The translations under genes and the position numbers were made by a program. A stretch of DNA of 64,000 bases from CAWKGV01 sp963849305. GTDB lineage: Bacteria > Pseudomonadota > Alphaproteobacteria > Acetobacterales > Acetobacteraceae. The notes under the pieces are model-generated. The model was not told where the DNA came from, did no database searches, and saw only the letters and a list, made by a program, of their open reading frames with translations. Location: the NCBI GenBank assembly GCA_963849305.1, contig CAWKGV010000005.1, forward strand, positions 371,015-435,014, written 5' to 3'. Positions 25,999 through 35,211 of the stretch are shown here, one piece after another. Positions within the stretch are counted from its first letter, which is position 1; each line of letters opens with the position of its first letter.

Positions 25999-27971
25999 CG
26001 TGCCGAGTGCTGCTCGCGCGGCTGCGGCAGAGGCGCGCCGGGCGCCTCGGTACGCGCCTCGGCAAGCAAGGCATCGCAGCGATGGTGGTCGCTGCTACCG
26101 AATTGAATCGTGGGCAGGACCGCGAGCGGGGCGAGCAGCACCCCGAGCGCCCCCGCCGCGGCGCCGCGTGCCACGGTCTGGGCGCTGGGCAGGATGCTCG
26201 GGTGCTTGAACGTGCCGCCGATATTGATTGGTCCCGGCAGCGAGCCAATGCTGAAATGCTTGGGCGCCGTCCTGATCTGGAGATCAAGCGCCTCTTTACG
26301 TAAGTCGATGGTGCCGGTGGTATTGACGACGGCCTCCGCGGTATCGAGCACAAGCGCGCGCGTGCGCATTATCCCGTGCTGCAAGGCGAAGTCGGCAACC
26401 AGGCATTCGACCATGGTCTGATGCGGCATTCCCAAGGCGGAGAGTACCGCGTTGCCGAATTCGAGGCCGGAGAGGTCCACCAGCAGCGCGCTCAGGTTGC
26501 CGGCTGCCATGCCGAGCACAATCTCACCGCTGCCGTTCGCAGCCATCGCGGCAAGCGAGTTGCCTTGGGTGACGATCTTGCCGCTGCCGCTGATCGTGCC
26601 CGCGCCGTGCAGGATATGCGTCGCGGCCATCAGCCGCGCCACGTCCACGCTTTGGAAAGCGATGTCCGCCTCAGCGTGGATCAAATGGTTTATCGGCGTC
26701 AGCCGCACGTCCGACTTGATGCGGCCGACGCCGATGCCGAAGCTCAATGGATGCAAGGTGATCTGGCCGTTGATGATGTCGAGTGCCACGGCCAAATCGT
26801 CGAGCGGCGTCGAGCGGCCCTGGATTCGCTTTCCGCGATATAGGAGATGCACGTCGGCATGGTGGAACTGAGGCAAGTTGAGCGTTTTCGTCGGTAGCAG
26901 TTTGGGCGCGGTCGCCTCCGCGCGCGCCGTCTCCTCCCGCCCCGCCGCACTCTCGCCAGGCGTATGGGGCCCACCGGGGCGCGTGCCAATGAAGCCGCCG
27001 AGATCGGCGAGGTTCACCGACCGGGATTGCAGTTCCGCATCGACAACCGGGCGCTCGGCGCCCGGATTGACATCGATCGTCCCCTCCAGGTCGGAGGAAC
27101 CTACGCGCCCGGCGAAGTCACGGAACTGCACGCGGTGGCTGGCGAAGCTGAGATTCCCCGTCAGTTCGAACGGCGGCGTGGCCGGGATCGGGATGCCAGT
27201 GAGCGACTCCAGCGTGCCCATGCTCGGGCCGGCGAAACGCAGCCGCAGCCGTGCGCCGCCGAGAGCAAGCGGCTCGTCCATCGTGCCTTGCAGTTCGACC
27301 TGGGTCGGGCCGTTCGCGAGCCGGAGGTCCACGGGCCAGGGATGCGTGGGATCGCGTAGCGTGAGCAGCGCGCCACCGATCATGCGCCCCTCGATCGGCT
27401 GGCCCGCATAAGTGCCGCGCGCTGTTGCCAGCAGTTCCGGTTCGCGGCCTGGTGCCTCGCGCGTGTCAATCGCCACCTCGAAATCGGCGCGCAGCTTCGG
27501 GACGAGCGCATGCACGCGGCCGCCCACGATCCGTAGGTCGCCAATTTGCGCGCCCGAACCGGACCCAGACCCGCCCGTCATGGTCAGGCGGTAATTGGCC
27601 TGACCATTAGGCAACTCCGCCGCGAACACCGTAGGCCGTTCGATCTGTATCAACGGTAGCACGATCCGGCGATGAAAAAGGTAATCCAAGAGATCGATTT
27701 GGACGAGCAGGCGGGGCACCCCGGCAAGCGGCGGTCCCTCCCGCCAATTAGGGGGGTTCGCCACCGTCACGTCATCGGCAACGACTGTGCTCACGCGCCC
27801 AATCCGCACATGCAGATGCCCGATTCTCACCTGCCGCCCGATCGCGGCCGACGCCCTGGAAGCCAGCATCGGGGTGAACCAATCCCAGTTCCAGACCGCC
27901 GCGATCACCCCAACCACGACGATGGGAATGCCGAGGCCGATCAGCCATCCCGATCCGCGTCGTTTCGTCAT
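25995..27971 (-). CDS. AsmA-family inner-membrane-anchored protein
   Basis: 658 residues with one N-terminal membrane helix (GWLIGLGIPIVVVGVIAAVW) and a long periplasmic beta-rich body typical of AsmA/YhdP-like proteins: RASAAIGRQVRIGHLHV near the start and ILHGAGTISGSGKIVTQGN in the C-terminal AsmA_2 region. Such proteins influence phospholipid transport to the outer membrane. ATG 27971; overlaps the DNA ligase start by ATGA, an operon whose logic is unclear. Confidence 0.88.
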   Translation of the reverse strand: MTKRRGSGWLIGLGIPIVVVGVIAAVWNWDWFTPMLASRASAAIGRQVRIGHLHVRIGRVSTVVADDVTVANPPNWREGPPLAGVPRLLVQIDLLDYLFHRRIVLPLIQIERPTVFAAELPNGQANYRLTMTGGSGSGSGAQIGDLRIVGGRVHALVPKLRADFEVAIDTREAPGREPELLATARGTYAGQPIEGRMIGGALLTLRDPTHPWPVDLRLANGPTQVELQGTMDEPLALGGARLRLRFAGPSMGTLESLTGIPIPATPPFELTGNLSFASHRVQFRDFAGRVGSSDLEGTIDVNPGAERPVVDAELQSRSVNLADLGGFIGTRPGGPHTPGESAAGREETARAEATAPKLLPTKTLNLPQFHHADVHLLYRGKRIQGRSTPLDDLAVALDIINGQITLHPLSFGIGVGRIKSDVRLTPINHLIHAEADIAFQSVDVARLMAATHILHGAGTISGSGKIVTQGNSLAAMAANGSGEIVLGMAAGNLSALLVDLSGLEFGNAVLSALGMPHQTMVECLVADFALQHGIMRTRALVLDTAEAVVNTTGTIDLRKEALDLQIRTAPKHFSIGSLPGPINIGGTFKHPSILPSAQTVARGAAAGALGVLLAPLAVLPTIQFGSSDHHRCDALLAEARTEAPGAPLPQPREQHSAR

Positions 27972-28068
27972 CGTCTCCACCAAAGTCAATTCGTTCACAC
28001 GCCGATGGCGACCCGTAGTGGCAGCGCGCGTCGTTGTATAGCATTCACGGATTGGGGAGGTCCGAGCC

Positions 28069-28737
28069 ATGAGCAAATTTTCCGACCACGCGTGGGCACG
28101 CACCGAGGCGCTGCGCGAAGCGATCCACAACCTGCCGTTCAACACCGAACTCGCGGCCGGCACACTCTCCCGCGCCCGCTTCCAGGGCTACATCGTGCAG
28201 GATGCGATCTATCTCGCGCAGTACTCCCGCACGCTCGCCATCGCCGCGGCCAAGGCGCCCGACGCGGCGACGCTGCGCGCCTTCGCCGCCTCGGCCCTGG
28301 AGGCGGTCTCGGTGGAGCAGGCGCTGCACGAGCGCTATCTCGCCCAGTTCGATCTCGACGGGACTCGCGTAGCGGAGGCGGAGCCCGCGCCTGACTGCCT
28401 GGCCTATACGAGTTTCCTGCTCGCGGCCGCCTACCACGATCCGTGGGAGGTGCTGGTCGCGGCCCTGCTCCCCTGCTTCTGGATCTACTGGGACGTAGGC
28501 CGCGCCATCGCCGAGCGTGCGGCCGCGGATAATCCCTACCGCGCCTGGATCGACACCTATGCCGACGAGGCGTTCGGCGAAGCGGTGCGCACCGTCATAG
28601 CCATCACCGATCGCGCGGCCGCCCTATCGTCGGACACCGCGCGCACCCGGATGATGACCGCGTTTGTGCGGTCCACGCAATACGAATGGCTGTTCTGGGA
28701 CGGCGCTTATCAGCAGCGGGGCTGGCCCGGGGCCTGA
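28069..28737 (+). CDS. tenA: TenA family aminopyrimidine aminohydrolase/thiaminase II
   Basis: 222 residues. The catalytic Cys136 lies in LLPCFWIYW and Glu206 in STQYEWLFW, matching Cys135 and Glu205 of the Bacillus enzyme, and DAIYLAQYSRTLAIAAAKAP holds the substrate-side Tyr/Asp. It salvages the pyrimidine of degraded thiamin. Starts at ATG 28069, 97 bases from the divergent AsmA gene; no other thiamin gene is in view. Confidence 0.93.
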   Translation: MSKFSDHAWARTEALREAIHNLPFNTELAAGTLSRARFQGYIVQDAIYLAQYSRTLAIAAAKAPDAATLRAFAASALEAVSVEQALHERYLAQFDLDGTRVAEAEPAPDCLAYTSFLLAAAYHDPWEVLVAALLPCFWIYWDVGRAIAERAAADNPYRAWIDTYADEAFGEAVRTVIAITDRAAALSSDTARTRMMTAFVRSTQYEWLFWDGAYQQRGWPGA

Positions 28738-28763
28738 CTTCCCGAAAAAAGCGATCGAGGCGC

Positions 28764-28793
28764 TTGACAGCTATCGAGCGTCGGCCACATACT
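28764..28793 (+). promoter_or_regulatory. Sigma-70 promoter of the arsR-SRPBCC pair
   Basis: TTGACA at 28764-28769, 18 bases, then CATACT at 28788-28793. The expected transcription start falls at about 28800-28801, on the ATG itself, and no ribosome site precedes that ATG, so the transcript is probably leaderless. Confidence 0.65.
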
Positions 28794-28795
28794 TA

Positions 28796-28810
28796 ACTCA
28801 ATGGTTGAGT
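28796..28810. promoter_or_regulatory. Operator dyad overlapping the arsR start codon
   Basis: ACTCAA-TGG-TTGAGT, a perfect 6+6 inverted repeat centred on the start codon at 28801 and immediately downstream of the -10 box. The placement fits autorepression by the encoded ArsR protein. Confidence 0.65.
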
Positions 28811-29220
28811 ATAGAGAGTCGAGCCTGGACCGCACCTTCGCCGCACTCGCCGACCCAACGCGGCGCGCGCTGCTCGCGCAACTCGAGGAGCAGCGGAGCC
28901 TTTCGGTCAGCGAATTGGCCCGGCCGTTTTCCATGTCGTTGCCGGCGATCATGAAGCATCTCGATGTGCTGTCCGACGCCGGACTGATCACGCGAACGAA
29001 GACCGGGCGGACCGTGGCGTGCCGGCTGAACGGGGCGCCCATGGAGCAAGCGGTGAACTGGCTGAGCCGCTATCAGCGGTTCTGGTCCGAACAACTCGAT
29101 CGTCTAGCCGCCTTCGTGGAGCAGGATGCATGTCCGCCAGACCCAGCCTTACCATCAGACGCCGGCTCAACGCCCCGCCGCGCAACGTCTTCCAAGCGTG
29201 GACCGACCCGCGGCAAATAG
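28801..29220 (+). CDS. ArsR-family transcriptional regulator (SRPBCC-associated)
   Basis: 139 residues: DRTFAALADPTRRALLAQL and the recognition helix region MSLPAIMKHLDVLSDAGLITR are the typical winged helix of the ArsR group paired with AHSA1 proteins. No cysteine metal site in the helix; the single Cys is C-terminal. Start ATG 28801 is fixed by the promoter and operator. It overlaps the SRPBCC gene by about 90 bases, so the last 30 residues may be dispensable. Confidence 0.92.
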   Translation: MVEYRESSLDRTFAALADPTRRALLAQLEEQRSLSVSELARPFSMSLPAIMKHLDVLSDAGLITRTKTGRTVACRLNGAPMEQAVNWLSRYQRFWSEQLDRLAAFVEQDACPPDPALPSDAGSTPRRATSSKRGPTRGK

Positions 29221-29558
29221 CGCGCTGGTGGGGGCCGGCGGAGGCCCAAGTCCTGCGCGTGGAAGCCGATCCGCGGGTAGGCGGCCACTACCGCAAGCTC
29301 ATGCGCACGCCCGATGGCGAGGAGCACGAGGTCAGCGGGGTGTATCGCGAGGTGGTGCCCAACGAGAAGCTGGTGTTCACGTGGGCGTGGCGCACCACGC
29401 CGGAGCGGGAGTCGCTGGTGACGATCGCGCTGGACCCCGACGGCGACGGAACCATGCTGACGCTGACCCACGAACAGTTCTTCGACGAGACCGCTCGCGA
29501 CAACCACCGGGACGGCTGGACCGGGGCTCTCGAGAAGCTCGAACGATATCTCGCCTAG
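29130..29558 (+). CDS. SRPBCC/AHSA1 domain protein
   Basis: 142 residues of the START-like AHSA1 group (LNAPPRNVFQAWTDPRQIARWWGP, then DGWTGALEKLERYL at the C-terminus). The start is ATG 29130 inside arsR. Members are small-molecule-binding proteins whose ligand is seldom known; pairing with this type of ArsR regulator is very common. Confidence 0.88.
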   Translation: MSARPSLTIRRRLNAPPRNVFQAWTDPRQIARWWGPAEAQVLRVEADPRVGGHYRKLMRTPDGEEHEVSGVYREVVPNEKLVFTWAWRTTPERESLVTIALDPDGDGTMLTLTHEQFFDETARDNHRDGWTGALEKLERYLA

Positions 29559-29578
29559 CAATCAGAGGAGGCGCGCAA

Positions 29579-30250
29579 TGGAACCGCACAAGATCGTCTC
29601 TCGGGAAGACTGGATGGTCGCGCACAAAGCCCATCTGGCCAGGGAAAAGGAGTTCACCAGGGCTCGCGACGAGTGACCCTGTCAACACGGTCCCGTGGGA
29701 GGAGGGTTGCGTTGGCTGCTCGTTCCATGCCGACCATATCGATGGCGCCCTGATGCACCTTCGGCATCACGACGTGATGCTGGTAGCGGTTTCACGCGCG
29801 CCGCTGCCCGAGATCGAAGCTTTCAAGCAGCGCATGGGGTGGCGATTCAAATGGGTGTCGTCGTTCGGCAGCGACTTTAACTATGACTTCCATGTATCAT
29901 TCACGCAGGACGATATCGCCAGTGGCAAGGCGTATTATAACTACGAACTGCGCGATGTGGGGATCGACGAGCTCTCCGGCATCAGCGTGTTCTACAAGGA
30001 CCAAAGCGGCGATGTCTTTCACACCTATTCCAGCTACGCGCGCGGAGGAGAAACGTTCCTCGGTGCGTATCGCTACCTCGACATCACGCCGAAGGGCCGC
30101 AACGAGACTGGGCCGACCCACACCTTGGGCGACTGGGTGCGACACCACGACAGATATGGCGAAAGCGGCTTCGTCGATGCGACCGGCCGCTATCGCTCCC
30201 CCGATATCTCCGAGCCGTGCTGCGGTTCGGGGGGGGCTAGTTCATCGTAG
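29579..30250 (+). pseudogene. DUF899 thioredoxin-like protein with internal deletion
   Basis: ATG 29579 after GAGGAGGCGCGC gives MEPHKIVSREDWMVAHKAHL and ends at TRARDE with a stop. The family continues in another frame from about 29693 (PWEEGCVGCSFHADHIDGAL, RMGWRFKWVSSFGSDFNYDF, ISVFYKDQSGDVFHTYSSYA, WVRHHDRYG). About 45 codons that normally link the two parts are missing, so this is a real deletion and not a single-base slip. Third gene after arsR and SRPBCC, a usual neighbourhood. Confidence 0.8.
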
Positions 30251-30531
30251 TCTCCGTCGGGACGGCTGGGTCGAGGGCGGCGCGGACGGCCCGCAGGTCG
30301 GTTCTGGCATACGGCGTGCCCAGAACGCGCTCGGGCAGGCCAACGCCACCATGATCTAGAGCTTTCGGATTGCCGGCGATGGGCTTCGGCCAGACGGAGC
30401 GGAGGCGGGCCGCATCGCGTGGCCAGCACGTCCCCTGTGCGGCCAGAGAGGCCGACATGTCCGTGAGGCATGGCAGCCTGCCGATTAGTTGGGCGTTTCC
30501 GCGGTAGGCCAGCGGCAGAAGGAATGGAACC

Positions 30532-31022
30532 ATGTGGAAGACGGTGGGCGCCCTCGGATGTGCGTCGCTGTTCGTGTTGGGAGCGGCGGGGCTGGCTATC
30601 GCCCAAACCAGTGCCGGAGCCGGAGCCCCAAGCACGTTCGCCCCGCCGATCGGGTCACCGGGCAGTCCGCCCGGTGCGACCCCCGCCTGAGCACGGGCGG
30701 GGCAGCCGGAACAAGCGGCGCGAGCAACTACACCATCCCAAGCACCCCAACGACGAGCGGCGCGCTGCCGGGCGCGGCCCCCGGCCTGAGCACTGGTACG
30801 AGTAGTGCCATGAACACCCGACCGCTCGGCCTGTCCAGCACCACCGGAGCCACCGGTGGGGCGAACGGCGGCGTCGGCGGCACGAGCGGTGGGTTGACCG
30901 GCATGACCGGTGGCATTGCCGGCATGAGCGGCGGGTCGGCGGCCGGCGTCGGTGCGGGCGCTCCCGTGGGCGGCGCTGGGGTGGCTGCTGGAGGTGCCGT
31001 GGGCGGGGCCGGCGGGCGCTGA
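30532..31022 (+). pseudogene. Secreted Gly/Ala/Thr-rich repeat protein, probable single-base deletion
   Basis: ATG 30532 after AGGAATGG gives a signal peptide (MWKTVGALGCASLFVLGAAG) and stops after 52 residues at 30690. If one G is added near 30684 the text becomes PGATPGLSTG, matching a second copy PGAAPGLSTG downstream, and continues as a glycine-rich tail (GATGGANGGVGG and so on) to 31022. The internal repeat supports one gene of about 160 residues. Function unknown; possibly a surface or envelope protein. The 280 bases upstream hold no convincing gene. Confidence 0.6.
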
Positions 31023-31029
31023 TCGCACC

Positions 31030-32034
31030 TCACTGACCGGCCTGCCTCCGCTTCTGCACGTTGTCGAGGTACACGACGCCGGCGATCAGCAGGCCCTCGA
31101 TCACCATTTGCCAGAAGGAGTTCACGCCCAGCAGGTTGGCGCCGTTGCCGATGGTGGTGAACAACACCGAGCCGATGAAGCAGCCGACTATGGTGCCGCG
31201 CCCGCCGAACAGGCTCGCCCCACCCACCACGGCGGCGGCGATCGCCTGCAATTCCGCGCCAGTGCCGGCATTCGGGTTGCCCATCGTCAGGCGCGCGACC
31301 AGCATCATGCCGCTGACCGAGGCGAACACCGCCGCCAGGCCGTAGGCCAGGAGCGTGACCCGGGTTACGCTGATTCCCACCCGGCGCGCCGCCTCGACAT
31401 TGCTGCCGACCGCATAGAGATAGCGGCCAACCCTGGTCGCTCCCAACAGATACTGGGAGCCGATCCCGAACACGACCATGATGACGAACATGGTCGGCAC
31501 CCCGAAAATGGCCGTACGCGAGATCAACCCGAGCCAGGCTGGCATCCCGGCGATCGTCATACCCCCGGAGACCAGCAGCGTGAGGCCCCGAAAGCCTTGC
31601 AGCCCCGCCAGGGTGACGATGAACGCTGGAATGCCCAGCTTGTCGATCGCGAGCCCGTTTACCACCCCGATCAGCAGCCCGAGCCCAAGGGCGCCCAGGA
31701 TCGCCAGCGGGATCGGGATGCCGCCCGCGAGCATCATCGCGAACACTACGCCGACCAGCCCGGCCACCGCTCCCACTGAGAGGTCGATCCCCGCCGTGAT
31801 GATGGCGAACAGCTCGCCATAGGCGATGATCGCGTCAGTGGAGACCTGACGCATGATGTTAAAGATGTTGCCCGAGCTCAGGAAATAGGGCGAGGCAAGC
31901 GCGAGCGCGATCCAGAGCAGCACGGTGCAAGCGCGACCCAGGTCTCCATCGGCAGCCGATGGCGCAGCGCCGGAGACCCGTGACTGCCGGGGAAGCTGCG
32001 GCCTCGTGCCTGCCGGCGCTGCCGTGGTTGCCAC
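31030..32034 (-). CDS. Sugar ABC transporter permease (RbsC-like)
   Basis: 334 residues with 8-10 membrane helices and the RbsC-type loop GELFAIITAGIDLSVGAVAGL near residue 75 and GGASLFGGRGTIVGCFIG near 270. It is the third gene of an ATPase, binding protein, permease operon for ribose-like sugars or polyols. The N-terminal 30 residues are a polar tail. Convergent with the Gly-rich gene. Confidence 0.92.
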   Translation of the reverse strand: MATTAAPAGTRPQLPRQSRVSGAAPSAADGDLGRACTVLLWIALALASPYFLSSGNIFNIMRQVSTDAIIAYGELFAIITAGIDLSVGAVAGLVGVVFAMMLAGGIPIPLAILGALGLGLLIGVVNGLAIDKLGIPAFIVTLAGLQGFRGLTLLVSGGMTIAGMPAWLGLISRTAIFGVPTMFVIMVVFGIGSQYLLGATRVGRYLYAVGSNVEAARRVGISVTRVTLLAYGLAAVFASVSGMMLVARLTMGNPNAGTGAELQAIAAAVVGGASLFGGRGTIVGCFIGSVLFTTIGNGANLLGVNSFWQMVIEGLLIAGVVYLDNVQKRRQAGQ

Positions 32035-32043
32035 GTTGCGGCC

Positions 32044-33048
32044 TTACTGCCCCAGGAACGGGGTCAGCGTGTATTTCTTCGGATTGAGCAGGCCAACCAT
32101 CGCCGGGTTGTTGATGTTCGCCTTGGTGACGACGCTCACGCCGGAATCGACGTATTTGCGGGAACACCACGCCGTGCGCGGCGGCCAGTCCGTACCAGAC
32201 GCCCGCATACCCCATCATAAACGGATTCTGCACGATCAGCGCGTCGAGCTCGCCACTCTTCACGAACGCGACTTCCTGATCGGAGGTATCGAACGCCACC
32301 GCGCAGATCTTGGACCCAAGGCTCTTCTCCTGGATGGCAGTTCCGGTGCCGTCGCCTTCCAGCTCGTTGTCGGCGAAGATGCCCAGCAGGTCGGGGTGCC
32401 GCGTCAGCACGTCCTCGGCATCCGACAGCGCGCGCGCCGGGTCGTTATTGCCGGTGCGATGCTCGACGATCTTCAGGCCCGGATATTTCTTCAGCTCATC
32501 CACGAACCCCTTGTCGCGGTCATTGAGCGACTGCGCCCCGGCGAGCGCGGTCAGGTAGGCCACGTTGCCCTCCTGCTTGCCGGTCCGCTGCTTGACGCAG
32601 GTGGCCAGCTCGTCGGCCGCCTTGCTGCCGCCGGTCACGTTGTTGGTGGCGAGGAAGGTCACGTATTTCTTGGTATTGGCGTCGGAGTCGATGACGATCA
32701 CGGGAATGCCGGCATCGGTCGCGTGCGCGATCGGCCCGGCCAGCGCAGCGGCGTTGGTGGCCGCGATCACCATGGCCGTCGGCTTGGAGGAGATCGCGTT
32801 CTCCACGATGGAGACCTCACCGGCCACGTCGGTCTCGGCCGTGGCGCCAAGCTTCGAGAGCTGGACGCCGAGCATCTTCTGTGCCGCGTCGGCGCCGTCG
32901 AAGACCGTTGCCCAATATTGCGAGGTGGTCGCCTTCACGATCACGACCACCCGTTCCTTCGAGAAGTCGATCGCTCGCGCGGGGGGCGCGCACGCAAGGC
33001 CCAGGCCTAGCGCGGCAGCGGCGGGGCGGTCAGCAGCGGCTTCCTCAT
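32044..33048 (-). pseudogene. Sugar ABC substrate-binding protein (RbsB-like), two frameshifts
   Basis: ATG 33048 after GGAGGACG starts MRKPLLTA; a one-base loss near 33023 inside the signal peptide breaks the frame, and the next frame reads AALGLGLACAPPARAIDFSK and on through SQYWATVFDGADAAQKML, VIVIDSDANTKKYVTFLATN and ALIVQNPFMMGYAG. A second slip near 32160 separates the last 37 residues (KYVDSGVSVVTK to FLGQ, stop 32044). Both are single-base events in an otherwise conserved protein. Confidence 0.85.
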
Positions 33049-33092
33049 GTTCTCGTCCTCCCTTGGTCGCTGCATGGCGGCGGCCCCGGCTG

Positions 33093-33854
33093 TTAGCCCG
33101 CTGGCTCGGCCTTTGTCTCGGTGAAGCCGGTCATATACTTGATTAGCTCCTGTTGCGTTGTTTGCGTGGCCGGCGCGGCCAGCACGATCCGCCCGCGATA
33201 CATCACCGCAATGCGATCGGCGACTTCGAGTATCTCGATCAGGTTGTGGCCGATATAGATCACGCCCACGCCCTCAGCCGCGAGCCGGCGAGTAAGCGCC
33301 ACCACATGCTCGCGCTCCATCACCGCCAGTGCCGCGGTCGGCTCGTCCAGGATGACCACCTTGGCCTGCCAGTAGAGCGCGCGGGCGATTGCGACCGCCT
33401 GGCGCTGGCCGCCCGAGAGGCGCGAGACGGTGCGCGCCTTGGGCGGGATGCGGCTTTCGATCCGCGCCAGCAGCGCATCGGTCTCGGCGCGGATCTTGGC
33501 GTTGTCGATCATGGGCAGCAGGCCGAGGAACCGACGCACCGGCTCGCGGCCTAGAAAGATGTTGGCGCCGACCGAAAGCTCGTCGGCGAGGGCGAGATCC
33601 TGGTACACGGTCTCGATGCCGAGCCGGCGGGCCTCGGCGGGAGAGAGATCGAGCAGCCGGCCATCGAGACGGATTGCGCCGGCATCCGGATGGTAAACCC
33701 CGGCGATGTGCTTGATGAGAGTGGACTTTCCGGCACCGTTGTCGCCCACCACGGCCAGAACCTCGCCTGCGTTCAAGGCGAGATCGACACCGCGCAGGAC
33801 GCTGATCGGTCCGAAGCTCTTATGCAGCCCTTCGACTTCGAGCAGCGGCGGCAC
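33093..33854 (-). CDS. Sugar ABC transporter ATP-binding protein
   Basis: 253 residues, a single ATPase domain rather than the doubled RbsA: Walker A GDNGAGKST, signature LSGGQ, Walker B VVILDEP. GTG 33854 is the only start that keeps the conserved LLEVEGLHKSFG opening. First gene of the sugar transporter operon, followed 44 bases later by the binding protein. Single-domain ATPases of this kind serve ribose/xylose/fructose-type systems. Confidence 0.9.
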   Translation of the reverse strand: MPPLLEVEGLHKSFGPISVLRGVDLALNAGEVLAVVGDNGAGKSTLIKHIAGVYHPDAGAIRLDGRLLDLSPAEARRLGIETVYQDLALADELSVGANIFLGREPVRRFLGLLPMIDNAKIRAETDALLARIESRIPPKARTVSRLSGGQRQAVAIARALYWQAKVVILDEPTAALAVMEREHVVALTRRLAAEGVGVIYIGHNLIEILEVADRIAVMYRGRIVLAAPATQTTQQELIKYMTGFTETKAEPAG

Positions 33855-33978
33855 CAGTCCCTCTGGTTCTGCGTTTCCGCAGCCGAGTAAAGGCGATTCG
33901 CCGCAAATCCGTCAATCGGCGCCGGGCGGCTGCAATTCGCGTATGAGAGTTTGGCAGCGAAGGGAGGACACGAGCCCA

Positions 33979-34519
33979 TGGGGGTGATAGCGGCAGTGAG
34001 CCGCGATGCTAGGCACCGGTTCAGCAAGCCGACCCAGGAGAGCATTCGGCTTCTCGCCGGTCTGGGGGTTGAGGGCGATGCCCACATGGGCGAAACGGTC
34101 CAGCACCGGTCGCGGGTGGCACGCGACCCAAGCCAGCCCAATCTTCGCCAGGTTCATCTGATCCATGCCGAGCTGCATGACGAGTTGCACGCCGCCGGCT
34201 TCGACCGTGTCCGCCGGGCAGATGGGCGAGAACGTCACCACCCGCGGCCTCGACCTGCTAGGCTTGCCGACGGGCACGCGGCTGCGACTGGGCGAGACCG
34301 CGCTGGTCGAGATAACCGGGTCTGCGTAACCCCTGCACCCAGCTCGACCGCTTCCGGCCGGGCCTGCTGGCGGCGGTGCTGGGGCGCGACGATGCGGGCA
34401 GGATGGTCTTCAAGGCCGGAATCATGGCCATCGTGCTGGCCGGCGGCGATGTACGTCCCGGCGACCCGATCGGCGTCGAATTGCCCCCGTTGCCTTACCG
34501 GCCACTCAGCCGGGTATGA
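33979..34519 (+). pseudogene. MOSC domain protein, two single-base insertions
   Basis: ATG 33979 after GGGAGGA gives MGVIAAVSRDARHRFSKPT and GLGVEGDAHMGETVQHRSR. Near 34205 the frame slips to GQMGENVTTRGLDLLGLP, and near 34321 again to RNPCTQLDRFRPGLL, which holds the conserved Cys, ending at 34519. Joined, the three parts give a complete MOSC protein of about 179 residues, a molybdenum-cofactor sulfurase-C type fold. Divergent from the sugar ABC operon. Confidence 0.82.
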
Positions 34520-34647
34520 CAGAGGCTTGCCCCAGCGTGCCTTGGGTCTGAGTAAGCGCCTGAAGCGGCGTTCCCGCGCTAGCCGACGTGGTCGGAGGGT
34601 GATACTCGGAGGCCGCACGGATCGGAAGCTTGGAGCGCGAGGACATC

Positions 34648-35211
34648 GTGAACGTCGCCGTCCGCAGGCCGAGCATGTCGCTGGATCAGTTCCTCGCTTG
34701 GGAAGACCAGCAGGAAGGCCGCTGGGAGTTCGATGGTTTCGAACCTCGAGCGATGGTCGGCGCCTCGACCATACACAATCAGATCGTCGGCGCACTGGAT
34801 TTCGCGCTGCGTCGTCGGCTGCGTGCACCCTGCCGGGTCTATCGGGAGACGATGCGGCTCCGGCTGGCTCACACCGCGCGTTACCCGGATTTGATGGTCG
34901 TCTGCGCGCCACTCGTCGATGCAGTTGAGCTGACCGATCCCGTGGTCGTCTTCGAGGTGCTGAGTCCCTCCACATCGAGGGAGGACCGCATTGACAAGAA
35001 CCGCGAGTACGAGGCGACGCCAAGCATTCTGCGATACATTCTGCTTGAGCAAGACACCATCGCGGCTGCCGTCTATGCACGCGATGGCAATCGCTGGGTC
35101 CGCTCCACGGTGACCGGCGAGGGCCTCCTGTTGATGCCCGAAATCGAGGTCGAGCTGCCACTCGCCGAGGCATACGCGGATCTGGAGCTGGGCGACATGC
35201 CCGGACGATGA
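34648..35211 (+). CDS. Uma2 family putative endonuclease
   Basis: 187 residues from GTG 34648 (GAGG ribosome site upstream); a TTG at 34630 is the alternative. The PD-(D/E)XK core shows YPDLMVVCA, VVFEVLSPSTSREDR and DKNREY, with the N-terminal SLDQFLAWEDQQEGRWEF typical of DUF820/Uma2. Biological role unknown; such genes multiply in some genomes. Overlaps queG by ATGA. Confidence 0.87.
   Translation: MNVAVRRPSMSLDQFLAWEDQQEGRWEFDGFEPRAMVGASTIHNQIVGALDFALRRRLRAPCRVYRETMRLRLAHTARYPDLMVVCAPLVDAVELTDPVVVFEVLSPSTSREDRIDKNREYEATPSILRYILLEQDTIAAAVYARDGNRWVRSTVTGEGLLLMPEIEVELPLAEAYADLELGDMPGR

Noticed and set aside
30251..30531. Minus-strand frame ALDHGGVGLPERVLGTPYAR and on as an enzyme C-terminus
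   Set aside because: It looks protein-like, but no start, family motif or continuation could be found.
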